Shown: piece after piece, positions 1 through 7,406 of the stretch
How the letters are laid out: each line of letters starts with the position of its first letter
Position numbering within the stretch: the first letter of the stretch is position 1
Origin: Pseudomonadota bacterium
GTDB lineage: Bacteria; Pseudomonadota; Alphaproteobacteria; Rhizobiales; Hyphomicrobiaceae
DNA length: 40,806 bases
Direction of reading: 5' to 3'
NCBI GenBank assembly: GCA_023412805.1
Contig: JAEZRM010000148.1
Coordinates: forward strand, 1 to 40,806
Program-made: the position numbers and the translations under genes
Notes under the pieces: model-generated
The model's database searches: none
Told to the model about the DNA's origin: nothing
The model's input: only the letters and a program-made list of their open reading frames with translations

Positions 1-711
1 GCTCTCCACCTTGCGCGAGGCCGTGCGGTTGACGATGCGGTCGTTCTGCAGGCGATAGGCGATCAGGTCTTCGATGGTCCCGATCTTGAGGCCGTGGCGC
101 TGTGCGAACGAGACGAGGTCCGGCAAGCGGGCCATGGTGCCGTCGTCGTTCATGATCTCGCAGATGACGCCGGCCGGCAGCAGGCCTGCCATGCGCGCGA
201 GATCGACGGAGGCTTCCGTGTGACCGGCGCGGACGAGTACGCCACCTTCGCGCGCGACGAGCGGAAAAACATGGCCCGGCGAGACGATGTCGTCGTGCGT
301 CTTGTTCGGGTCGATCGCTGTCGCGATGGTGAGCGCACGGTCGTGTGCGGAGATGCCGGTCGCAATGCCTTCCTTGGCTTCGATCGATACGGTGAAGGCC
401 GTGCGGTTGCGTGCGCCATTGTTGCGCGTCATCAGCTCCAGTCGAAGCTGCTGGGCGCGCTGCTCGGTCATCGAGAGACAGATGAGGCCGCGCCCGTGCT
501 TGGCCATGAAATTGATCGTATCGGGTGTCGCCATCTGCGCCGGAATGACGAGGTCGCCCTCGTTCTCGCGATCCTCGGCGTCAACAAGGATGACCATGCG
601 GCCGTTGCGCAGGTCGTCGAGGATATCCGCGATCGGCGAAACGATGCCTTTCCCCTCGGAGTAGGCCACGCGCGCGAGATCGGCGAGTTCGTTGTTCGGG
701 CCGTTCGTCAC
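1..711 (-). CDS. ribBA: 3,4-dihydroxy-2-butanone 4-phosphate synthase, probably the N-terminal part of bifunctional RibBA (3' end outside window)
   Basis: The RibB reaction converts ribulose 5-phosphate to the four-carbon precursor of the riboflavin xylene ring. Translation from a GTG at 711 stays open for 237 residues to the window edge. It shows the acidic DAEDRENEGD motif, the GRGLICLSM stretch, the HVFPLVAREGGVLVRAGHTE block and the C-terminal RibB segment VICEIMNDDGTMARLPDL. The reading continues past the usual end of a stand-alone RibB (about 215 residues) into a linker like the one joining RibB to the GTP cyclohydrolase II-like domain, so a RibBA fusion is inferred; the second domain is not in the window. 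The GTG overlaps the TGA of ribE (GTGA), which suggests translational coupling. RibB identity is firm; the fusion is likely and the GTG start probable. Confidence 0.9.
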   Translation of the reverse strand, partial: MTNGPNNELADLARVAYSEGKGIVSPIADILDDLRNGRMVILVDAEDRENEGDLVIPAQMATPDTINFMAKHGRGLICLSMTEQRAQQLRLELMTRNNGARNRTAFTVSIEAKEGIATGISAHDRALTIATAIDPNKTHDDIVSPGHVFPLVAREGGVLVRAGHTEASVDLARMAGLLPAGVICEIMNDDGTMARLPDLVSFAQRHGLKIGTIEDLIAYRLQNDRIVNRTASRKVES

Positions 712-1301
712 CGGCGCATCTCCAGAAGGCGCGCGACATAGCGCGCGAGGGGATCGATCTCGATGTTGATGCGATCGCCGGGCTTTTTGCCCCCCCAGGT
801 GGTCACCGTCAAGGTATGCGGAATGAGGTTCACGCCAAAGCGGGCACCATCCACTTCGTTGACGGTGAGCGATGTGCCGTCGAGCGCAACCGATCCTTTG
901 GGCGCAATGAATGGGGCGAGGGCCTCCGGCACCTCGAAAGTGAGGCGGCGGCTGTCGCCGTCGGGGCGCAGATCCACAAGGCGTGCGACACCATCGACGT
1001 GACCCGAGACGATGTGTCCGCCGAGTTCGTCGCCCGCTTTGAGCGCGCGTTCGAGATTGATCGTCCGGCCCGCCCGCCAATCGCCGAGTGTGGTGAGCGA
1101 GAGGGTTTCGTTCGAGACGTCGAGGGTATAGCGGCTGCCCGCGCCGTCGGCCTCGATGCTGGTGACGGTCAGACACACGCCGTCATGGCAAATGGATGCG
1201 CCAAGATCGATCGAGGCGGCAGGATAGTCGGAGCGGATCGTGAACCGTCCGCCTTGGGCGGCGAGGACGATGCCAACACCTGTGATGATTCCTGTGAACA
1301 T
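708..1301 (-). CDS. ribE: Riboflavin synthase alpha subunit
   Basis: Catalyses dismutation of two 6,7-dimethyl-8-ribityllumazine molecules into riboflavin and the pyrimidinedione. The 197-residue protein begins MFTGIITGVG, the near-invariant start of the family, and contains the two lumazine-binding repeats: the first with GASICHDGVCLTV, the second with GSVALDGTSLTVNEV. ISGHVDG-type sequence (IVSGHVDGVARLV) sits at the junction of the repeats. Length is normal for a trimeric RibE/RibC. It is upstream of and overlaps ribBA, so the two are one transcription unit. ribD, which often precedes ribE in alphaproteobacteria, is not here: the next gene upstream is divergent. No FMN riboswitch signature is visible in the 189-nt leader. 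Confidence 0.95.
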   Translation of the reverse strand: MFTGIITGVGIVLAAQGGRFTIRSDYPAASIDLGASICHDGVCLTVTSIEADGAGSRYTLDVSNETLSLTTLGDWRAGRTINLERALKAGDELGGHIVSGHVDGVARLVDLRPDGDSRRLTFEVPEALAPFIAPKGSVALDGTSLTVNEVDGARFGVNLIPHTLTVTTWGGKKPGDRINIEIDPLARYVARLLEMRR

Positions 1302-1490
1302 GCGTGCTTTCCGGGCGGAGTGGCCAATTGGGCCGCCGAAAGTGTCGTAAGTTCATGACCTAGGCCCAATCCGCACGCTCGGCAAGGCACGCCCCTGCAG
1401 AGGGCCTGAGCGCGACGTGCGGGAGTGGGCTATTTGGGGCCGGCAATGGCACGCAGGCGCCGCCCTCCGAGAGAGGGTAGAAGGGTTCCG

Positions 1491-2381
1491 ATGCAACTCA
1501 AGATCCAGAGCGCGGCCGCGACATCCGCCAGCGAGGGCACACCGCTCACCGATTATGACGCTGTGCAGCGCGCCATCGCCGCCCTGGTGGCGCCCGATGG
1601 CCGCCCAGGCGATGTAGCCGATGCCGAACTCGAGAGGCTGCTCAGGCGCTGGTGCGGGCTCTCTCCTGCCGAATTCGTGTACGTCATCGCGCCGGAGTAC
1701 GCGCGCGAGCGTTTGCAGGCCTCGACGTGCGTTCTCGGCGTGGGGCCGGCGGGCGGCGGTCCGATCCATGCCTTCGAGGTCCGCATCGCGGCGACCATTA
1801 TGGATGACGAGCGGCGGCGGGGAGCGGGCCTGGACGTCACGTATGGGTTTCATGCCAGCCCTTTCGGCGAGGCGTTGCTGCTCATGACCGAGGGCGGCAT
1901 TTGTGGCCTCGCTTTCGTCGATGAAGGAGAGCTGGAGGGAAAAGGCGTCGCACTGGGCGACATGAAGCGGCGCTGGCCAAGGGCGCGCTTTCGCGAGGCG
2001 CCCGGTGACACCGGGGAATTCGCCGCACGCGTCTTCAGTGTGGCAGGAAGGAGTAACAACACTTGCGTTCCGCTGACGCTGATCGGAACGCCGTTCGATC
2101 TGCAGGTATGGCAAGCATTGCTGAAAATCCCACTCGGCGCGCTCGTCAGCTACACGCAGATCGCGCAGCACCTCAGGCACCCCAGAGCATCGCGCGCCGT
2201 CGGCACGGCCAATGGGAGAAATCCCATTTCGTTCGTCGTGCCCTGTCATCGCGCGATGCGCGGAGATGGATCGCTCGGCGGCTACTATTGGGGGCTTATG
2301 CGTAAGCGCGCACTTATTGCCTGGGAGGCAGGCCAGACACAGGCGTTAGTAAATCATCAGGCGGGACGGGCCTCGCTCTGA
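1491..2381 (+). CDS. Ada-like methylated-DNA-[protein]-cysteine S-methyltransferase with a reduced N-terminal HTH region
   Basis: Suicide DNA-repair enzyme of the Ogt/Ada-C family that transfers methyl groups from O6-methylguanine to its own cysteine. The C-terminal domain (about residues 195-285) has the fold signature GTPFDLQVWQALLKIPLG, the SYTQIA and RAVGTANGRNPI segments, and the active-site PCHR motif with Cys252. The N-terminal region (about 25-80) resembles only the second half of the AraC-type HTH found in Ada-like bifunctional proteins (RRWCGLSPAEFVYVIAPEYARERL); the helix pair that normally precedes it is shortened, and the four-Cys Ada metal-binding domain is absent. The ATG at 1491 is chosen because AGAAGG lies about 7 nt upstream; the frame is open further upstream from 1425. 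It is divergent from ribE. Repair function is likely; regulator function is doubtful. Confidence 0.88.
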   Translation: MQLKIQSAAATSASEGTPLTDYDAVQRAIAALVAPDGRPGDVADAELERLLRRWCGLSPAEFVYVIAPEYARERLQASTCVLGVGPAGGGPIHAFEVRIAATIMDDERRRGAGLDVTYGFHASPFGEALLLMTEGGICGLAFVDEGELEGKGVALGDMKRRWPRARFREAPGDTGEFAARVFSVAGRSNNTCVPLTLIGTPFDLQVWQALLKIPLGALVSYTQIAQHLRHPRASRAVGTANGRNPISFVVPCHRAMRGDGSLGGYYWGLMRKRALIAWEAGQTQALVNHQAGRASL

Positions 2382-2449
2382 GAGACCGCTCACGCCGAAT
2401 CGACGTACGGTCAGGCTTAGATTTTTGACTAAATTCTATGGGGACGATG

Positions 2450-3205
2450 ATGCGGACCAGTAAGGCTATGGTAACGCTATTCGCAACGTGTGGCGCTCTG
2501 CTTTCGGGTGTCGGGGGCGTACAAGCTCAGAGCCTGGAAGAAATTCCACGGCCACTATACAGCTGGACCAGTGTCTATCTAGGTATACACGGGGGCTACG
2601 GCTCCGCGGACCTCGACTGGAAATCGAATTATCCTCTTTATGGAGGCACCGGCGAGCGCCCTACGGGCTTCGATGTCGGTGCTGGTATCTGGGGCACGCA
2701 GATCGGCTACATGGTTCAGCGCGGGAATTGGGTATTCGGCGGCGAACTCTCTCTATCGAGTGGCTTCGATACGGACATCAAACGGGATGTCGATCTTTAT
2801 TTCGGCTCCGGAGTCGGAACGATGTCTGCGCGGATGAGCTATCTCGTGATGTCCTCGACGCGCGTCGGCTATTCGTGGGGAAACGTGCTCGGCTATGCCA
2901 AGATTGGGGCGGCCGGAGCAGTAGTCGCGCTTGAGACAGACGACAACGTGCCGCCCGATTGGACGTCTCGGAACCGCCACTTCTATACCGGCTGGGTGTT
3001 TGGTGCGGGTGTCGATTACCAGATAATGCCGAACCTGCTGCTCGGCATTGAATACAATTATGTGACCTTGGACGGTAAGGCGTGGACCCAGATTAGCAAT
3101 GGCGGCAGCTTCCGCTCTCGCATCGACCTCGACAGCCATTCGGTTCTCGCGCGCTTGAGCTACAAGATGGATGCGCCGGCTCTGGCGACGCTAATGCCGT
3201 TCTAG
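2450..3205 (+). CDS. Outer-membrane beta-barrel protein (Omp25/RopB-like, OmpA-type 8-strand barrel)
   Basis: About 250 residues with a Sec signal peptide (hydrophobic core LFATCGALLSGVGG, cleavage near VQAQ) followed by WTSVYLGIHGGYGSADLDW, the typical first strand of the small porin-like barrels abundant in Hyphomicrobiales. Alternating aromatic/polar strands follow (IGYMVQRGNWVFGGELS, MSYLVMSSTRVGYSWG, LLGIEYNYVTLDG, HSVLARLSYKM), consistent with an eight-strand barrel. The last residue is Phe, as expected for BAM recognition, though it comes after a short tail beyond the usual final strand. Three in-frame ATGs (2438, 2447, 2450) are possible; 2450 is preferred because GGGGA lies about 6 nt upstream. 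A structural role in the outer membrane is inferred; no ligand can be assigned. Confidence 0.85.
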   Translation: MRTSKAMVTLFATCGALLSGVGGVQAQSLEEIPRPLYSWTSVYLGIHGGYGSADLDWKSNYPLYGGTGERPTGFDVGAGIWGTQIGYMVQRGNWVFGGELSLSSGFDTDIKRDVDLYFGSGVGTMSARMSYLVMSSTRVGYSWGNVLGYAKIGAAGAVVALETDDNVPPDWTSRNRHFYTGWVFGAGVDYQIMPNLLLGIEYNYVTLDGKAWTQISNGGSFRSRIDLDSHSVLARLSYKMDAPALATLMPF

Positions 3206-3218
3206 CGGGACTTTCTTG

Positions 3219-3253
3219 CGCGCTTGCTTAGCCTGCCGGTTAGCTCAAGCGCG
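3219..3253. other. Inverted repeat between convergent genes
   Basis: CGCGCTTG (3219-3226) and CAAGCGCG (3246-3253) are perfect 8-nt complements separated by 19 nt. They span the space between the convergent stops at 3205 and 3245. There is no T-run on either strand, so intrinsic termination is not supported. It may still mark the transcript ends. Confidence 0.35.
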
Positions 3254-3676
3254 TAAGCTGTCCGCGAGTGCGCGCATATATCCCTCAGCGGCGACAATAT
3301 GCTCGATGCGGCGCGCTTCGACGCGGCTAAGCGCGCCTTCTACACCTTCTTCGTTCGAGAGCGCCTGAAGGCGCCGTTCGACGCCGGAAAGTTGGCGGCC
3401 GTCGACGTGCCCCCTGAGCGTCGCCACGATCGTCTCGACATAGCCGGTGAGCCGCCCGATCTCGCGCAACGCCGTGCGGCGGGCCGCGCGGTCGGCCGCG
3501 TTACGCTCCAGCCGTTCGAGCGCGCCGGCCATGCGCGCGAGTGAGCAAGCCACAGCCTCGGCGTATTCGGCAACCTTGCCCCGCTGCGCCTTGTCGAGGC
3601 GCGCGAGCTTCGCCTGCCAGGCACAGATTACGTCGGCAAGGCCAAGCAGTTTCAAGGCGAGGTCGAGGGCGCGCAT
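3245..3676 (-). CDS. Hypothetical all-helical protein, 143 aa
   Basis: I do not recognise the family. The protein is rich in Ala, Arg, Leu and Glu with heptad-like spacing (LARMAGALERLERNAADRAA, ALREIGRLTGYVETIVATL), so it is predicted to be a helical bundle or coiled coil. There is no signal peptide, membrane segment or conserved catalytic motif. Opposite-frame readings exist, but the regular amphipathic character favours this one. It lies downstream of, and on the same strand as, the secreted HECGH protein, 55 nt after that gene's upstream neighbour region ends, so weak co-transcription is possible. Function is unknown. Confidence 0.55.
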   Translation of the reverse strand: MRALDLALKLLGLADVICAWQAKLARLDKAQRGKVAEYAEAVACSLARMAGALERLERNAADRAARRTALREIGRLTGYVETIVATLRGHVDGRQLSGVERRLQALSNEEGVEGALSRVEARRIEHIVAAEGYMRALADSLRA

Positions 3677-3731
3677 GGCGCCATGGTATGTTCCGGCGCG
3701 CTGTGCGGGGATTACTATCGGGAATACGCTG

Positions 3732-4271
3732 TCAGCGTACTTTGGGATCGGCGTAACAGCGGCGCATGGATTCGCAGCGATGCGAGCCGGAGAAATGCAT
3801 GCTCGAGCCCTTGGATGGGCGGATGAAGGCGCAAATCTCTTCCAGCCCGTCGGGCGTCAGCCAGCCCTGTCGCCGCCCGCGCTGCACGGCAAAGCAGTCC
3901 GCGGTTTCCTCGTCGGGGCCGCGGAACTGGTGCCCGCACTCATGAGCGTAGATCCAGAGTTTTACCGAGGTCGGCACGCGCGCCATGAGCTTGGAGTTGA
4001 GGATCAGAAAGCCCGGATAGGCCGCGCCGTAATCGTCCAGCTGATCGTCGATCACCGTCGGGCGCTGTCCGCAGGTCATTCTCCGCCCGTCGAGGCGCAG
4101 GCCACCCGGCGGAATGATCTTCGAGCTGCCGACATGAGCTGCATAGCCCTCGGGCGTGGGCTTGGATTGGGCGTGCGCATCGATAGCTGCCGCAGCCGCA
4201 AGCATGAGCAATGCGCCCAAGAGCTTTGCCAAGCGAGATCCCGCAGGGCAAAGAAATGCGCGCGCAAACAT
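3732..4271 (-). CDS. Secreted zincin-like metalloprotein with HECGH motif
   Basis: A 179-residue protein with a clear Sec signal peptide: basic start, hydrophobic core LLGALLMLAAAAAI, probable cleavage at AHA-Q after residue 34. The mature part carries HECGHQ (His110, Glu111, His114), a form of the HExxH zinc motif. It is followed about 8 residues later by EETADCFAV, where a Glu or Asp could be the third zinc ligand as in gluzincins. Several cysteines (for example in RMTCG, HRCES and RRCYADP) could form disulfides in the periplasm. The ATG at 4271 is preferred over an upstream reading from 4418 because it gives the signal peptide and has GAGAGGG about 10 nt upstream. Peptidase activity is inferred only from the motif. 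The next gene upstream encodes another, unrelated zincin. Confidence 0.75.
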   Translation of the reverse strand: MFARAFLCPAGSRLAKLLGALLMLAAAAAIDAHAQSKPTPEGYAAHVGSSKIIPPGGLRLDGRRMTCGQRPTVIDDQLDDYGAAYPGFLILNSKLMARVPTSVKLWIYAHECGHQFRGPDEETADCFAVQRGRRQGWLTPDGLEEICAFIRPSKGSSMHFSGSHRCESMRRCYADPKVR

Positions 4272-4429
4272 CACTGTACGACCCTCTCTAGCATCCGCCG
4301 CATTCCCGCGAGCCCGCAGGATGATCATTGCCCGGACTGGCCGCTCTTTCAATGCGGCATCCGGGATTTGACCGTGGACCTCAGACGCCGCGGCTCGTCG
4401 GCCACACCTTGACAACATGCACTGGCGCG

Positions 4430-4843
4430 CTACCCGGCGTTGGCCTCGATGGCTTCCATGTCGGCGTCAGACAAGCCGAAATGGTGCCCGATCTCATGCA
4501 CGAGCACGTGGGTCACCAGCGTGCCGAGCGTCTCGTCGCTGTCGGCCCAATAATCGAGGATCGGACGTCTATAAAGTATGACCGTGTCCGGCTCCTGCGC
4601 GACGTCCATCACACTTTTGCGCTCGAGGCTGACGCCCTGATAGAGGCCCATGAGATCGAATTCGTTCTCGATGCCGAGGCTGGCGAGCACCTCCTCGGTT
4701 GCAAAATCCTCGATCCGGATGAGGACGTCCTTGGCCAGATCGCGGAACGTGTCCGGGATCTGTCGCCAGGCTTCTGCGGCCAGATCCTCGAATTCCTTCA
4801 GCGTCGGCGCCCTTGCGTCCGCCCATTTCGGCAATTTGCTCAT
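4430..4843 (-). CDS. Cytosolic metallopeptidase-family protein (DUF1025/TTHA0227-like minimal zincin)
   Basis: A 137-residue soluble protein ending in a zinc-binding helix, HEIGHHFGLSDADMEAIE, with His116, Glu117 and His120 as the expected HExxH residues and the downstream Asp as a likely third ligand. The N-terminal part (FEDLAAEAWRQIPDTFRDLAKDVLIRIEDFA) and the middle PDTVILYRRPILDYW match the layout of the small DUF1025 family of minimal zincins. Family length is about 120-140, so it is complete. There is no signal peptide. It lies 158 nt upstream of the secreted HECGH gene on the same strand. Substrates for this family are not known to me. Confidence 0.88.
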   Translation of the reverse strand: MSKLPKWADARAPTLKEFEDLAAEAWRQIPDTFRDLAKDVLIRIEDFATEEVLASLGIENEFDLMGLYQGVSLERKSVMDVAQEPDTVILYRRPILDYWADSDETLGTLVTHVLVHEIGHHFGLSDADMEAIEANAG

Positions 4844-4907
4844 CCGACCGGCCTCCGCCCGCGAACAGGAGAGTCAGATGGCGGAATGCGTGGCCGTAAT
4901 CAAGCCT

Positions 4908-6023
4908 TCAGCGCCGCCAGCTCTTCTGGGTCTTGAAGACGATTTGGGCACCCAGGATTACGATGGCAAGGCGTGCGAGATGATGGAGCGCCACATAAGC
5001 CACATCCGCGCCAAGCACGAAGGCGAGCAGATTGAGCTCCGTCTGGCCGCCGGGCGCGAAGGCCATGAGTACCGAGACCTGATCGAAGCCCGTCAGCTGA
5101 GCGACCATGATCACGACGGCTGCCGTCACCGAGAGCAGGACAAGAGCATTGAGCATGCCCCACACCATGGTGTGGGTGAACTCCTTCAACGTCAGGCCGC
5201 GGAATTGACACCCGAGCAGCACGCCGACGCCGATTTGAGCGAAGATGAGCAATTCGACGGGGAGCCGCACGGTCGTGAAGCCGAGGGCATGGGCGGCGCC
5301 GCTCACCACCATCGGCCCGACGATCGGCGCACCGGCAAGGCCGAGCCAGTGCGCAATCCCCCAGCCGGCACCTGCCATGGCAACGAGGGTGGCGAGATCG
5401 ACGAGGCTCGACTCCGCAAGCCGCACTGGGCTCGCGAACGGTGTGGACACGACGAGACCGTCGTGGATCTGCAGCCATAGCGGCACGGCAAAGACGATCA
5501 GGACGATACGGGTCGCCTGAACCAGGATGACCGTACGCTGGTTGGCGCCCGAGGCTTCGGCCATGGCTGTCATGTCGGCGAGTCCGCCGGGGACGGCGGA
5601 GAAGAAGGCGGTCGGGCGATCGAAGCCGGCGAGACGGCGGTAGAACGTCATGCTCGTCGTCGTGATGATGATCATGAACGGTACGAGAATGAGGAGGCTC
5701 ACCGTCATCGCCCCGACCTGCCCGAGAATGGCCGGCGTGAAGGCCGAGCCGACCGCGACGCCGAGTGTGGCCCTGAGCGGTCCGCCGAGCGGACGCGGGC
5801 GTTCGACGGGAAGTCCGGTGACGGAGGCGATCAGGCAGGCCGTGAGCGCACCGAGATACCAGGGCAGCGGCAGTCGAAAGTAGACGAAGACGAGCGCGCC
5901 CAAGGTGCCGATGAGGAACGCGAGCGCCCAGCGTGGGATGCGGGCGCGCAGCGCGCGACTTCCCGTCTCCGGCGCCCGCTCACTTTTCTGTTCGTGCTGC
6001 GGGCGGCCCGCGCCATCGGCCAT
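4908..6023 (-). CDS. AbrB-family (ammonia monooxygenase-like) membrane permease
   Basis: A 371-residue inner-membrane protein with about ten hydrophobic segments arranged as two homologous halves. Each half carries a PGG signature: FSAVPGGLADMTAMAEA in the first and MAFAPGGQTELNLLAFV in the second, the hallmark of the AbrB duplication family (often annotated putative ammonia monooxygenase; unrelated to the AbrB transition-state regulator). Residues 1-30 are a polar cytoplasmic extension. The ATG at 6023 is chosen because GGGGGAAGAG lies just upstream and the start falls 29 nt after the nupC stop, so the two are probably one operon. The transported substrate is not established for the family. 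Confidence 0.88.
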   Translation of the reverse strand: MADGAGRPQHEQKSERAPETGSRALRARIPRWALAFLIGTLGALVFVYFRLPLPWYLGALTACLIASVTGLPVERPRPLGGPLRATLGVAVGSAFTPAILGQVGAMTVSLLILVPFMIIITTTSMTFYRRLAGFDRPTAFFSAVPGGLADMTAMAEASGANQRTVILVQATRIVLIVFAVPLWLQIHDGLVVSTPFASPVRLAESSLVDLATLVAMAGAGWGIAHWLGLAGAPIVGPMVVSGAAHALGFTTVRLPVELLIFAQIGVGVLLGCQFRGLTLKEFTHTMVWGMLNALVLLSVTAAVVIMVAQLTGFDQVSVLMAFAPGGQTELNLLAFVLGADVAYVALHHLARLAIVILGAQIVFKTQKSWRR

Positions 6024-6052
6024 GCCGCTCTTCCCCCGTTTCAGTATCCGCG

Positions 6053-7330
6053 CTACCAGCTCAGAGCGCCGACCACGGCGGCTGAAAGCAGCGTCGCGAG
6101 TGCGCCGACCAGCAGCGAGCGTCCGCCGAGGGCCACGATGTCGGCGCGACGCTCCGGTGCCATGGCAATGAGCCCCCCGATCATGATGCCGAGCGAGCCG
6201 AGATTGGCAAACCCGCAAAGTGCATAGGTGATGATCAGCCGGGAGCGCGGAGCAAGCGCCGCTGGATCGAGCGCTGCGAGATCGAGATAAGCGAGAAACT
6301 CGTTGAGCACGATTTTCTGGCCGATCAGCGCGCCGGCCGTGCCCGCTTCGTGCCACGGAATGCCGAGCAGCATCGCGACAGGAGCGCACAACCAGCCGAG
6401 CACCTGCTGGATCGTAAGGCGGGCGCCGGCGAGTTCGGAGATGGTGCCGAGCACTTCGTTGGCAAGTGCGACGAGCGCCACCATCACGACCAGCATGGCG
6501 GCGACTGCAGCGAGCAACCGGATGCCGTCCGCCGTGCCCTGGACGACGGCATCCATGGCCGAGCGCGGTCCGTCGCCTATAGCCATGTGTGCCGATGCCG
6601 GGCCTTCCTCGAAACCTTCAGGCATTGCGAGGCGCGAGAGCATGAGAGCTGCCGGTACGTTCATCAGCGAAGCCGCGATGAGATGTCCGGCGGCACCGGG
6701 AACCTGTGCCGCGATTAGGCTCGCGTAGATGACCATCACCGTCCCGGCGATTGTTGCCATGCCGACAGCCATCGTCGCGAAGAGCGCCCCGCGTCCCATG
6801 TCTCGCAGGTAGGGTCGAATGAGCAGCGGCGCCTCGACCATGCCGACGAGTACGTTCGCCGCCGACGCCATGCCGAGCGGACCGCCGATGCCGAACGAGC
6901 GCTGGAGCAGGTGCGCGAGCGCCGCCACGATGCGCTGAAGGATGCCCCAGTAGTAGAGAAGCCGCGACAACGCGCTCATCACGAGCATAAGCGGCAGCGC
7001 CTGGAACGCGAGAATGAAGCCGTGCTGTGGGCGCGTCATATCGAAGGGCACGGGCGCCCCGCCGAGATAGCCGAAGACGAGACTCGTGCCGGCGTTAGTC
7101 GCACGCTGGAGCGCACCGATCACGCCCGTTGCCGCATCGAACAGCACACTGGCTTGCGGGATTTTGAGGAAGATGATCGCGACGGCGGCTTGGAGCGCGA
7201 GGCCCGCTGCAATCGTAGCACCCACCTGCCGCGGCGCGAGCGACCGGCCCTCGCCTGTGGCCCAGACGAAGAGCGGGATCAGCACGATGCCCAGCAGGCT
7301 CTGCAGAACAGGCAGGAATGATTCGGCCAT
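6053..7330 (-). CDS. nupC: NupC-type concentrative nucleoside transporter
   Basis: A 425-residue cation-coupled nucleoside importer of the CNT family. The signature GQKIVLNEFLAY matches the CNT consensus G-x-K-x3-NEF-x-AY, and the N-terminal SLLGIVLIPLFVWA helix and the central GMASAANVLVGMVEAPLLIRP re-entrant segment are typical (the VEAPL stretch contributes to substrate and Na+ binding). Length matches bacterial NupC. The ATG at 7330 has GGGGGG about 5 nt upstream; an upstream in-frame extension to 7492 has no membrane or signal character. It is probably co-transcribed with the downstream AbrB-family permease. Specificity among nucleosides cannot be told from sequence. Confidence 0.92.
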   Translation of the reverse strand: MAESFLPVLQSLLGIVLIPLFVWATGEGRSLAPRQVGATIAAGLALQAAVAIIFLKIPQASVLFDAATGVIGALQRATNAGTSLVFGYLGGAPVPFDMTRPQHGFILAFQALPLMLVMSALSRLLYYWGILQRIVAALAHLLQRSFGIGGPLGMASAANVLVGMVEAPLLIRPYLRDMGRGALFATMAVGMATIAGTVMVIYASLIAAQVPGAAGHLIAASLMNVPAALMLSRLAMPEGFEEGPASAHMAIGDGPRSAMDAVVQGTADGIRLLAAVAAMLVVMVALVALANEVLGTISELAGARLTIQQVLGWLCAPVAMLLGIPWHEAGTAGALIGQKIVLNEFLAYLDLAALDPAALAPRSRLIITYALCGFANLGSLGIMIGGLIAMAPERRADIVALGGRSLLVGALATLLSAAVVGALSW

Positions 7331-7406
7331 GACGCCCCCCGGCCGAGTGTAGGGGCTTCGAGCCTTACTGCGGAAGCCGCTTTTGCGGGCACCGAAAAAC
7401 GGTGCG

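Noticed and set aside
1302..1490. FMN riboswitch upstream of ribE.
   Set aside because: The conserved RFN blocks with CCGGCGGT-type core are not present on the minus strand of this spacer.
3219..3253. Intrinsic terminator between the beta-barrel gene and the helical protein gene.
   Set aside because: The inverted repeat is real but neither strand has a T-run; listed only as a repeat.
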